A stretch of 28,016 bases of DNA, taken from contig NZ_CABFMN010000130.1 in the NCBI RefSeq assembly GCF_901875635.1, positions 1 to 28,016 on the forward strand, written 5' to 3'. The number at the start of each line of letters is the position of its first letter. Position 1 is the stretch's first letter. The notes beneath the pieces were generated by a model. It saw only the letters and a program-made list of their open reading frames with translations, searched no databases and had not been told where the DNA came from. The DNA is from Xylophilus ampelinus (lineage in GTDB: Bacteria > Pseudomonadota > Gammaproteobacteria > Burkholderiales > Burkholderiaceae_C). The translations under genes and the position numbers were made by a program. Positions 1 through 6,808 of this stretch are shown one piece after another.

Positions 1-34
1 CAGTTGGCTCATCGCGCAAGTTCCTTTGCGTCAA

Positions 35-424
35 TCAACGCGCAACGGCATGATCGGTGGACTTGTTCAGACCTTCCTTAGGCGCAGCACCGATGAAACT
101 CGCAACCCGCCTCTGATCGGCGATTACCCACGCTTCAATTTCCCGCACAGCTACTCGCAAGAGCAATCCCGCCTGCGGAGGAAGCCGGCCCCAACCACCA
201 AGCAGCGTCGGTGCGCAATCGTCGCCGTCCAGATCCACTCCGATCACGACTGGCATCACTTGCGCTAAAGCCGCATAAGCTTCGAGTTCACGTTGCACGT
301 TGCCGCGACCGCCCTTTACTTCTGTCCGCGCCACTCTGTATCCCGGTAGGACTTCGCCGATGCATTTGTGGAGCACAGCTTGCGTGAGCCGGTCTTCAGC
401 TACCACAGCGATCTGTTTGACCAT
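35..424 (-). CDS. Small TOPRIM-like protein paired with the upstream ATPase (possibly truncated)
   Basis: This 129-residue protein starts at the ATG (MVKQIAVV) 7 bases after the ATPase stop, so the two are probably co-transcribed. An upstream start at 523 would overlap the ATPase and adds a non-conserved leader. Visible features are an early acidic residue (E10 in VVAEDRLTQ), an Asp-x-Asp motif (VDLDGDD, D64 and D66) and a charged motif REIEAW at 94-99. The order E, DxD, then ExE-W resembles TOPRIM-fold DUF4276-type proteins, which are often encoded beside ABC-type ATPases. From memory such proteins are nearer 200 residues, so the C-terminus here may be lost to a stop or frameshift at 35-37. 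Nuclease or effector activity is inference, and the family match rests on motifs only. Confidence 0.6.
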   Translation of the reverse strand: MVKQIAVVAEDRLTQAVLHKCIGEVLPGYRVARTEVKGGRGNVQRELEAYAALAQVMPVVIGVDLDGDDCAPTLLGGWGRLPPQAGLLLRVAVREIEAWVIADQRRVASFIGAAPKEGLNKSTDHAVAR

Positions 425-431
425 AGGGACT

Positions 432-1568
432 TTAAATCGAAGCCAGCGACTCAAGTGTGTCCGGCGTAGCGTGAGGGAGGATCGCCTCGCCCAGCCCCAG
501 CCCTCCGGACACCAACCGCTCAACGTCCTCTAGTTTGTCTGCCGAGCGAATCGTTGTAGCTTCTTGCGACGGTTCGAGCAGGATTACTTCATCCAACGCG
601 ATTCCTTGGTCTGACAGCAGATCGCTGCTATGGGTCGTAACAAGAACTTGCCCCTTTCCTTGGAGTTTGTAGATAAATGGTGCTAATAGACTGACAATCC
701 TCTTATTGAGGGAGAGTTCAGGCTCTTCAAGAAGCAAAAGTCCCGGATCCTCTTGAAGGACCCAGAACAGGCCGATCAAGCGAAGGGTGCCGTCCGAGAA
801 CTGGTCCTCTCGCCGCCATGCACCGTTAACCCGCCAGTGCGAATACTTTGCCTTTAGGTGCGGTTTGCCGCTTGTCGGGTCTCTCTCGAACTGAAGCTCC
901 TCCAGCTGAGGAACGGCTTTTTGTAGCACCGCTTGTATACGTTTAAGGCGCCTCGTTCTCTTCTTTTCCCCAGTGGCGGCAATCCTTTCTAAAAACGCCT
1001 GACCAAAGGGATCATTCTCCAAAAACTTTCCTTGAATGCCTTCTGCGTACTTAAGCAACTGAGGGACAAGATGTAAGTAAACGACACTGGCAAAGAATTC
1101 CGATATGTCGCGAAAATTTACGTTGCTGTTGACTTGCTCAAGGCTGGTCTGTGTGAGCCGTTCTGTATCGGCTAGATCTTCTTTGTCGGGCCGTTCCAAC
1201 AACGTTTCGCCACCCTTGTAGACCTCTTCGCGCTTAACGAGAGGGCGACGCTTGCCAGCTGATTCCTGGGTGATTTCGAGAAGGTATCGCCACTCGACTT
1301 CTCCATCTGTCATGGTGACGTCCAGAAGAATATTCGGCTCCCGTCGCGCTGCGAGTGAGCGGACCTTTTTCATGCCCCCGCGGTCTTTAATTGCCTTTTG
1401 AAGACCACCGCCGCTGCTACTTACAATGTCTCGCAAGAAACGAAAGATGTCCAAAAAATTAGACTTGCCGGAGGCATTGGCCCCAACGATGAATGTACGA
1501 TCCTGAAGAATTACGTCTGCGCTCTTAAAATTGCGCCAGTTTCGAATCTCAATGTTAGATATCTTCAT
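432..1568 (-). CDS. AAA/ABC-type ATPase (RecF/OLD-like)
   Basis: The 378-residue protein has a complete ABC-type ATPase core. Walker A is GANASGKS at 29-36, a signature-like segment is FSDGTLR at 257-263, Walker B is LLLLEEPE at 277-284, and the switch histidine lies in TTHSSDLL at 311-318. The N-terminus (KISNIEIRNWRNF) is typical of RecF, OLD and AAA_21 proteins. Unlike true OLD nucleases it has no C-terminal TOPRIM domain; the next gene appears to supply one. An ATPase plus a separate TOPRIM-like partner is the organisation of PARIS (AriA/AriB) and resembles AbiL-type systems, so a phage-defence role is plausible but inferred. An AGGATAGGGG ribosome binding site precedes the ATG. Base composition is clearly more AT-rich than the genes from 1771 onward, suggesting transfer. 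Confidence 0.88.
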   Translation of the reverse strand: MKISNIEIRNWRNFKSADVILQDRTFIVGANASGKSNFLDIFRFLRDIVSSSGGGLQKAIKDRGGMKKVRSLAARREPNILLDVTMTDGEVEWRYLLEITQESAGKRRPLVKREEVYKGGETLLERPDKEDLADTERLTQTSLEQVNSNVNFRDISEFFASVVYLHLVPQLLKYAEGIQGKFLENDPFGQAFLERIAATGEKKRTRRLKRIQAVLQKAVPQLEELQFERDPTSGKPHLKAKYSHWRVNGAWRREDQFSDGTLRLIGLFWVLQEDPGLLLLEEPELSLNKRIVSLLAPFIYKLQGKGQVLVTTHSSDLLSDQGIALDEVILLEPSQEATTIRSADKLEDVERLVSGGLGLGEAILPHATPDTLESLASI

Positions 1569-1770
1569 TTAGTGCCCCTATCCTTTTTGATTAAAGCACT
1601 CTACCTGAGGGAAAGTGCACAGTGTCGGGCCGTCGCGATGGTGAGCGGCAGCTGAGGCTGCGGGCTCAAGCGGAAGAATCTGTGCCCCCAAACGGCACTG
1701 CATCTCTCAACATGTTTGGATTGTCGCTGCTTGCTCTCCAATGCTCCGAAGTCAGGCTTGAGCGTAACAA

Positions 1771-2415
1771 TTAATTTGCCAACCGTCTCAGCTTCAAAAA
1801 CGCCAACCCCGCCATCACCGCATCATTCAACGCATCGTGCGCCGGCCGGGTCGGCAGCCCCAGGTCCTTCATCAGCGTGTCAAAGCGCAGATCGATGGCG
1901 GCCTCGCGCTCGTAGCCGGTGCGTTGCCGGTTCTTGAAGTCGTAGTACAGCGCCGAGACCTCGATCTTCGGCTGCGGCAGGCCCATGCCGAGCATGGGGA
2001 AGAGCACGCGATCGATCATGGCGACGTCGAATTCCAGGTAGTAGCCGACCAGCGGGCGGCTGCCGATGAAGTGCAGCAGGCGCTGCACGGCGTCTTCCGG
2101 CGCGATGCCCTGGGCGACGTCGCGCTCGCGCAACTGGTGCACGCGCACGGCGTCGGGCGAGACGGCGCGCTTGTCGGGGCGCACCAGAAGTTCCAGGCGC
2201 TCGCTGGTGAGCAGGCGATGGCCCCGGATGCGCACGGCGGCGATGGCGACGATCTCGTCGCGGCGGGTGTCGAGGCCGGTGGTCTCGCAGTCCAGCGCCA
2301 CCCACTCGTTCTCGGGCGGCGGGTCCCACATGAAGGCATAGCGCGGGTCGCCCAGGTGGTAGAGCATCCACCGGCGCTTCAGGGCCGCGGCCCAGTCGGC
2401 AACGGGGGTGCTCAT
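1771..2415 (-). CDS. DnaQ-like 3'-5' exonuclease
   Basis: The 214-residue protein has the DEDDh exonuclease pattern. Motif I is LDCETTG (D42, E44), motif II carries an aspartate in YLEFD (D130), and motif III is HDALNDA (H193, D198). These residues bind two metal ions and hydrolyse DNA or RNA from the 3' end, as in the epsilon subunit of DNA polymerase III. There is no polymerase, GIY-YIG or other extra domain, so this is a stand-alone DnaQ-like protein rather than a certain proofreading subunit. It lies 33 bases downstream of the cNMP/CBS/DUF294 gene on the same strand and is probably co-transcribed with it. These two families are often neighbours in proteobacteria. Its true substrate is unknown. 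Confidence 0.85.
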   Translation of the reverse strand: MSTPVADWAAALKRRWMLYHLGDPRYAFMWDPPPENEWVALDCETTGLDTRRDEIVAIAAVRIRGHRLLTSERLELLVRPDKRAVSPDAVRVHQLRERDVAQGIAPEDAVQRLLHFIGSRPLVGYYLEFDVAMIDRVLFPMLGMGLPQPKIEVSALYYDFKNRQRTGYEREAAIDLRFDTLMKDLGLPTRPAHDALNDAVMAGLAFLKLRRLAN

Positions 2416-2448
2416 GGGGTGTTGCCGCGCGCGCTCACCGCTCAGAGT

Positions 2449-4335
2449 TCACAGTTGGTCGAGGTGAAAGCGCGACTGGATCAGCCGGCGGAAGCGCTTG
2501 ACGATGTCGAGCGTGTCCTTGAGCAGGTCGCGCTCCAGGCTGGTGAGGCGCGCCACGTCGACCCGGCCGCTCACCGGGCGGCCGGCATCGAGCTCGTCCA
2601 GCCCGGCCTTCAGGCGCAGCGCCATGAAGAAGTGCAGGCTCTCGATGACGTCGGTGGCCATGGCGCGCTCGAACAGGCCGGCGGCCACCAGGGCATCGAG
2701 CCGGGCGGCGGTCGATGTGGCGTCCAAATGCGCGCGCAGCGCCAGCGCGCGCACGCCGTGCACCAGCGGGAACAGGCCCTGCTTCTTGATGTCGAGGCCA
2801 TCGCCGCCGTGGCCGCGCCCGGCGCCACCGCCGAACCAGCGCTGCAGCCAGCCGCCATCGTCGGCCGCGAAGGCGTCGATGGCGGCCGCAAAGCGGGCCA
2901 GCATCGCGTCGTTGTCGGTGGCAAAGCGGAACACGCGCTCGCGCACGGCGGCCAGCAGCGCGGCGTCTCCGGCGACCGGGTGCGCGTCGAGAAAGATGGC
3001 CAGCGCCATGAGCTTTTCGCCGTCGGGCCGCAGCAGCCAGTCGCTGGCGCGGGCTGCGAATTCGCTCACGCTGCCGCGCCAGGCCGGGTTGCGCAGCATG
3101 ACGCCGCCGCGGCAGTCGGGATACCCGAAGGCCGCGAGCGCGGCGCCGAAGCGCTCGCAGATGGCCTGCAGATCGTCGGGCGGCACGTAGCCGTCGGCCA
3201 GCAGCAGGGCGTTGTCCTGGTCGGTCTTGAGCAACTGCTCGCCGCGGCCTTCGCTGCCCATCACGAGCAGGCAGCTGTGCGCCACCAGTTCGGCCGGGGC
3301 GACGAGCTGCCAGGCGCGCTCGAACAGCCGCGCGTTCAGGGCCTGAACCAGCGCGGCGATCTGGGCCACGCGGGTGCCGCCGCGCTGCAGCAGCGCCACC
3401 AGCCGGGTGATGTGCGCGCTGGCCGTGGCCAAGTCGTCCAGCGTGTGCGCCTCGGCGATGCGGCGGCTGATGAGGTAGGAGTGGTTCGACAGGAAGCTGA
3501 ACAGGTCCAGCGCCTCGACCAGGCCCAGCACGTCGGCCGCGGCAACCGGGCCGCCGGCCGCCTCGTCGCCCAGCACCACGGCGCGGTGGATGCGGTGACG
3601 CGTCATGACGGTGAGCGCGTCGCCCACCGGGTCGCCGGCCTTCACGGTGTGCAGGCCGAAGCTGGCCACCTCGCGCACCGGCAGGCGCTCCAGCGGCGTG
3701 CCGTGCAGCACGGCGCGCTGCAGCGCGTTGGCGGTGAAGATGCCCAGGCGCGGCGGTGTTCCTTCGGGCGCGTCGGCCGCGTCGTCGCGCACCAGCACGG
3801 CGGTGCTGCGCTCGGCCTGGAACAGGCGCACGACGGAGAGCACGTCCAGCGCGCCGTCGACGATGTGGGCCGCCCGCAGGCCCACCGCATCCACGCGCGC
3901 CATGGCCAGCGATTGCATCTCGTGCGCGCCGCCGCGGCCGGCGATGGCGCCCAGCTTGTCGGACAGCTCGGCGAAGAGCAGGGCACCGAAGGTCGCGTTG
4001 TGGGCGATCAGGCGGTTCACCACCTCGCGCGGCAGCTCGTAGGCGATGCTCTCCTCGGCCGCCACGAACCGGCCGCTCACCTCGCCGGCCACCAGGCTGC
4101 GGCCGTCGAAGGTGTCGTCGGGCCCGTAGCCGGCCACCGGCTCGGTGCCGCCGCTGGCGTACTGCTGCACGAAGCCCTTGATGAGCACGAAGAGGTGCGT
4201 TGGCGCGATGCCGGGCTGCAGCAGCGTGTCGCCCTCGCGGAAGTAGGCGATGTCCACGCCCTGCTGCACCCACTGGCGCTCCTCGGCGTCGAGGCAGTCG
4301 AAAGGGGAGGCGGCGAAGTTGAAGGCGTGGGGCAT
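2449..4335 (-). CDS. cNMP-binding / CBS / DUF294 nucleotidyltransferase-like signalling protein
   Basis: The 628-residue protein has a three-part layout. Residues about 10-130 look like a cyclic-nucleotide-binding beta-barrel (FREGDTLLQPGIAPTHLFVLIKG). Residues about 160-280 look like a CBS pair. Residues about 300-400 hold a DUF294 nucleotidyltransferase-like domain with GSEGRGEQLLKTDQDNA from G360, containing the GS motif and paired aspartates D372 and D374. A helical DUF294 C-terminal region follows to about 620. The family resembles the regulatory half of GlnD-like enzymes, and ligand-controlled nucleotidyl transfer is the usual prediction, without a settled substrate. The start is supported by a GAGGGG site just before the ATG. 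It heads an apparent operon with the exonuclease at 1771-2415. Confidence 0.85.
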   Translation of the reverse strand: MPHAFNFAASPFDCLDAEERQWVQQGVDIAYFREGDTLLQPGIAPTHLFVLIKGFVQQYASGGTEPVAGYGPDDTFDGRSLVAGEVSGRFVAAEESIAYELPREVVNRLIAHNATFGALLFAELSDKLGAIAGRGGAHEMQSLAMARVDAVGLRAAHIVDGALDVLSVVRLFQAERSTAVLVRDDAADAPEGTPPRLGIFTANALQRAVLHGTPLERLPVREVASFGLHTVKAGDPVGDALTVMTRHRIHRAVVLGDEAAGGPVAAADVLGLVEALDLFSFLSNHSYLISRRIAEAHTLDDLATASAHITRLVALLQRGGTRVAQIAALVQALNARLFERAWQLVAPAELVAHSCLLVMGSEGRGEQLLKTDQDNALLLADGYVPPDDLQAICERFGAALAAFGYPDCRGGVMLRNPAWRGSVSEFAARASDWLLRPDGEKLMALAIFLDAHPVAGDAALLAAVRERVFRFATDNDAMLARFAAAIDAFAADDGGWLQRWFGGGAGRGHGGDGLDIKKQGLFPLVHGVRALALRAHLDATSTAARLDALVAAGLFERAMATDVIESLHFFMALRLKAGLDELDAGRPVSGRVDVARLTSLERDLLKDTLDIVKRFRRLIQSRFHLDQL

Positions 4336-4477
4336 CGCCCCTCAATCTAGAGCGCGATCGAGGCGGGCGCGATGCGGTGCGTCAAACCCTGCGCAGGCGT
4401 GGCTTGCGGGTAAACCCTAAAATTCGACGCTTCGCGCCGTCGGTCGTCGGCGTCCCTCTCCCGATCCTCCGCCTGCC

Positions 4478-5695
4478 TTGAATCCCTCCGCACCCGCGCC
4501 GGCCGATGCCGTTTCGCCCGCCCGTTTCCTGCGCGCCATCCTGGCGCTGGGCGTGGGCGGTTTCGCCATCGGCACCGGCGAGTTCGTCATCATGGGCCTG
4601 CTGCCCGAGGTGGCGACGGACATCGGCGTGAGCATCCCGCAGGCCGGCCACGTGATCAGCGCCTATGCGCTGGGCGTGGTGATCGGCGCGCCGGTGCTGG
4701 CGGTGCTGTCGGCCAACTGGGGGCGGCGGGCGCTGCTGATGGCGTTGATGGCGGTGTTTGCGGCCGGCAACTTCGCCAGTGCCGCGGCGCCGGGCTACCT
4801 GTCGCTCAACCTGCTGCGCTTCGCGTCGGGCCTGCCGCACGGCACGTACTTCGGCGTGGCGGCGCTGGTGGCCGCGGCGCTGGCGCCGCCGGGGCGGCGC
4901 GCGCGGGCGGTGGGGCTGGTGATGCTGGGGCTCACCGGCGCGACGCTGGTGGGCGTGCCCATCGCGGCCTGGCTGGGGCAGCACTTCGGCTGGCGTGCGG
5001 CTTTCGTCTTCGTCGGCGTGATCGCGCTCGCGGCGGTGGTGCTCATCCGCCGCGACGTGCCCGACCTGCGGCCCGCGACCGGCGCCAGCCCGCTGCGCGA
5101 ATTGGGCGCGCTCAAGCGCAAGCAGGTGTGGCTCACGCTGGGCATCGCGGCCATCGGTTTCGGTGGCATGTTCTCGGTGTTCAGCTACGTCAAGCCGACG
5201 CTGACCGAGGTGGCAGGCCTGCGGGTCGAACATGTGCCTTTCGTGCTGGCGCTGTTCGGCGTGGGCATGGTGGCAGGCAACCTCGTCGGCTCGCGCCTGG
5301 CCGACAAGGCGCTGATGCGCACCATCGGCGGCGTGATGGTGTATTCGGCCATCGTGCTGCTGGCCTTCACCTTCACGGCGCACCACTGGCTGCTCGCCTC
5401 GCTCAACGTGCTGCTGGTGGGCACCATCGTCGCCATCGGCCCGGCGCTGCAGATCCGGCTGATGGACGTGGCGGGCGACGCGCAGGCGTTGGCGGCCGCG
5501 CTCAACCACTCGGCTTTCAACATGGCGAATGCGCTGGGTGCCTGGCTCGGCGGCGTGGCCATCAGCGCCGGGCTGGGCTGGACGTCGACCGGCTGGGTGG
5601 GCGCGTTGCTGGCGGTGGCGGGGCTGGGTATCTTCGCGTGGGCGCTGACGGATGCGCGGCGCACGGCCCGGATGTCGGCTCCCGCGGCGACCTGA
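4478..5695 (+). CDS. MFS transporter, AraJ/YdhP-like efflux family
   Basis: The 405-residue protein is hydrophobic throughout, consistent with 12 membrane helices. The first helix contains ALGVGGFAIGTGEFVIMGLL, the hallmark of the drug:H+ antiporter group that includes AraJ and YdhP. The loop between helices 2 and 3 carries a shortened motif A (SANWGRRALL). Export of a small molecule at the inner membrane is likely; the substrate is unknown. The start is uncommon: TTG at 4478 is the only in-frame start ahead of the first helix and has no clear ribosome binding site. The gene is divergent from the DUF294 gene and convergent with the ArsR gene at 5819. Confidence 0.85.
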   Translation: MNPSAPAPADAVSPARFLRAILALGVGGFAIGTGEFVIMGLLPEVATDIGVSIPQAGHVISAYALGVVIGAPVLAVLSANWGRRALLMALMAVFAAGNFASAAAPGYLSLNLLRFASGLPHGTYFGVAALVAAALAPPGRRARAVGLVMLGLTGATLVGVPIAAWLGQHFGWRAAFVFVGVIALAAVVLIRRDVPDLRPATGASPLRELGALKRKQVWLTLGIAAIGFGGMFSVFSYVKPTLTEVAGLRVEHVPFVLALFGVGMVAGNLVGSRLADKALMRTIGGVMVYSAIVLLAFTFTAHHWLLASLNVLLVGTIVAIGPALQIRLMDVAGDAQALAAALNHSAFNMANALGAWLGGVAISAGLGWTSTGWVGALLAVAGLGIFAWALTDARRTARMSAPAAT

Positions 5696-5733
5696 GCGCG
5701 ACCGCGCACGGCGGGGCGGTAGGCCCGAAATCG

Positions 5734-5800
5734 GAAAGTGCAATCGGCCTGCAGCGCCCGTCCGGCGGGCGCTGCGGCCGAATTCGTCACGTTCGTTACC
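5734..5800 (+). repeat. 3'-end repeat, copy 1 (hairpin, probable bidirectional terminator)
   Basis: This copy begins 38 bases after the MFS stop codon with GAAAGTGCAATCGG. It matches 27614-27680 at about 55 of 67 positions without gaps. Its centre is a perfect 10-base stem (GCAGCGCCCG at 5751-5760, CGGGCGCTGC at 5766-5775) with a 5-base loop. It lies between two convergent genes, so it could end transcription from both sides, although no long T tract follows. A 26-base core at 5747-5772 matches the reverse complement of 18948-18973 at 24 positions, linking it to the repeats at 10330 and 18925. Confidence 0.8.
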
Positions 5801-5818
5801 AATCGGCGCGGCGGGCGC

Positions 5819-6130
5819 TCAGGGGCAGAAGATGTCGGCCAGCGTGGCGACCAGGCGCTCGGCCTGCGCGTTGTCGATGCGGTAGTACAGCGTCTGCGCC
5901 TCGCGGCGGAAGGTGACCAGGCCCTCATCGCGCATGCGCGCCAGGTGCTGCGAGAGGGCCGATTGGCTCAGCCCCACCCCTTCCTGCAGCGCGCCCACCG
6001 ACATCTCGCCCTGGCCCGACAGCAGGCACAGCACCATCAGGCGTGACTCGTTGCCCAGCGCGCGCAGCAGGGCGGCGGCCTCGGTGGCGCTTTCCTTGAG
6101 CTGGATCATGTTCTTGCGCGTTCGGGCCAT
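5819..6130 (-). CDS. ArsR-family repressor, BigR/YgaV-like two-cysteine type
   Basis: The 103-residue protein is a winged-helix ArsR/SmtB regulator, with a recognition region around GVGLSQSALSQHLARMRDEG at 51-70 and a wing at FRREAQTLYYRI. It has two cysteines, C35 (LMVLCLLSG) and C102 (DIFCP), placed as in BigR, SqrR and YgaV. In those repressors the pair forms a polysulfide or disulfide bond that releases DNA in response to reactive sulfur. The ArsR metal motif (CVC) is absent. The start at 6130 is preferred because the longer frame to 6205 would run through the tandem operator at 6144-6172. It is divergent from the AhpD-like gene. Sulfide or persulfide sensing is inferred from the cysteines and neighbours. 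Confidence 0.85.
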   Translation of the reverse strand: MARTRKNMIQLKESATEAAALLRALGNESRLMVLCLLSGQGEMSVGALQEGVGLSQSALSQHLARMRDEGLVTFRREAQTLYYRIDNAQAERLVATLADIFCP

Positions 6131-6143
6131 GGCGTTCTTTGAA

Positions 6144-6172
6144 TTAGAAGATACTAATTTAGAGGTTTCTAA
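6144..6172. promoter_or_regulatory. Tandem palindromic operator for the ArsR regulator
   Basis: Two adjacent 14-base imperfect palindromes are visible: TTAGAAGATACTAA at 6144-6157 and TTAGAGGTTTCTAA at 6159-6172. Both have the form TTAG-N6-CTAA and their starts are 15 bases apart. They lie in an AT-rich patch between the divergent ArsR and AhpD-like genes, where one bound repressor could control both promoters. ArsR proteins are known to bind such palindromes. Assignment to this regulator is inference from position. Confidence 0.75.
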
Positions 6173-6224
6173 CACAAGGCGCGGCGGCCACCGCCGCGCC
6201 GCCACCCGACGGGGATTCTTTCCA

Positions 6225-6581
6225 ATGACCGACTACCTGCCATTGACCCAAGGCATTTCGGCCCACCTGCTGCCGTTGCGCCAGAGCGTGCCCGGCGTGA
6301 TGAAGGGCTTCGCCGACATGGGCAAGGCCGCCATGGCCGACGGCGTGCTCGACGCCAAGACCAAGGAACTGATCGCGCTGGCCATCGGCGTCGCGTCGCA
6401 TTGCGCCGGGTGCATCGGCTTTCACACCAAGGCGCTGGCGCGCTTGGGTGCGACCGAGGCCGAAGTGCACGAGGCGCTGGGCGTGGCCATCTACATGGGC
6501 GGCGGTCCGTCGGCGATGTATGCGGCCGACGCGGTCGAGGCCTTCCGCCAATTCGCACAGGTGCCCGCCGCCTCGGCGTGA
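6225..6581 (+). CDS. AhpD-like carboxymuconolactone-decarboxylase-family protein
   Basis: The 118-residue protein has the AhpD-type motif HCAGCIGFH (C60, C63, H67). In this family the Cys-x-x-Cys pair with the nearby histidine acts as a thiol peroxidase or disulfide reductase. LDAKTKELIALAIGVAS before it is the usual family helix. True carboxymuconolactone decarboxylases lack the CxxC, so a redox role is more likely than aromatic catabolism. The start at 6225 follows the operator at 6144-6172, so the ArsR protein probably represses it. A DUF2892 gene follows 41 bases later. Together they look like a small response unit to reactive sulfur or peroxide, but the physiological substrate is not known. 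Confidence 0.85.
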   Translation: MTDYLPLTQGISAHLLPLRQSVPGVMKGFADMGKAAMADGVLDAKTKELIALAIGVASHCAGCIGFHTKALARLGATEAEVHEALGVAIYMGGGPSAMYAADAVEAFRQFAQVPAASA

Positions 6582-6622
6582 GGGGCGCTTCCCTGTTTCC
6601 ATCAATTCAGGAGACTGCCGTC

Positions 6623-6808
6623 ATGCAAGCCAATGTCGGAACCGTCGATCGCGTGCTGCGCGTGCTGGTCGGCCTCGTGCTCATCGGTCTGGCGCTCACG
6701 GGCACCATCGGCGCCTGGGGCTGGATCGGGCTGCTGCCCCTGGCCACGGGCCTGTTGCGCTACTGCCCGGCGTATTCGCTCTTCGGCTGGCGCACCTGCG
6801 CGCGTTAG
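6623..6808 (+). CDS. DUF2892 (YgaP-type) small membrane protein
   Basis: The 61-residue protein matches the DUF2892 pattern: N-terminal NVGTVDRVLR, a hydrophobic stretch at about 13-30, a second at about 32-46, and a closing CPAYSLFGWRTC with two cysteines (C48, C59). In YgaP of E. coli this domain is fused to a rhodanese, and elsewhere it accompanies sulfur-transfer genes. A good AGGAG site lies at 6608-6612. It is probably co-transcribed with the AhpD-like gene and under the same ArsR control. Its stop codon overlaps the stop of the convergent MFS gene by two bases. No rhodanese or sulfide:quinone reductase gene is in the window. Confidence 0.85.
   Translation: MQANVGTVDRVLRVLVGLVLIGLALTGTIGAWGWIGLLPLATGLLRYCPAYSLFGWRTCAR

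Noticed and set aside
35..523. Longer version of the TOPRIM-like protein starting at 523
   Set aside because: The extra 33 residues overlap the ATPase gene and are Trp/Arg-rich and unlike a domain; the ATG at 424 gives a normal N-terminus and 7-base spacing.
1837..4350. An 837-codon plus-strand open frame opposite the exonuclease and DUF294 genes
   Set aside because: It is antisense to two genes with clear domains, and its product is a His/Gln/Ala/Gly-rich low-complexity sequence typical of the complement of GC-rich codons.
4382..5743. A 453-codon minus-strand frame opposite the MFS exporter
   Set aside because: The product is Arg/His/Gln-rich without a domain; the plus strand encodes a clear 12-helix transporter.
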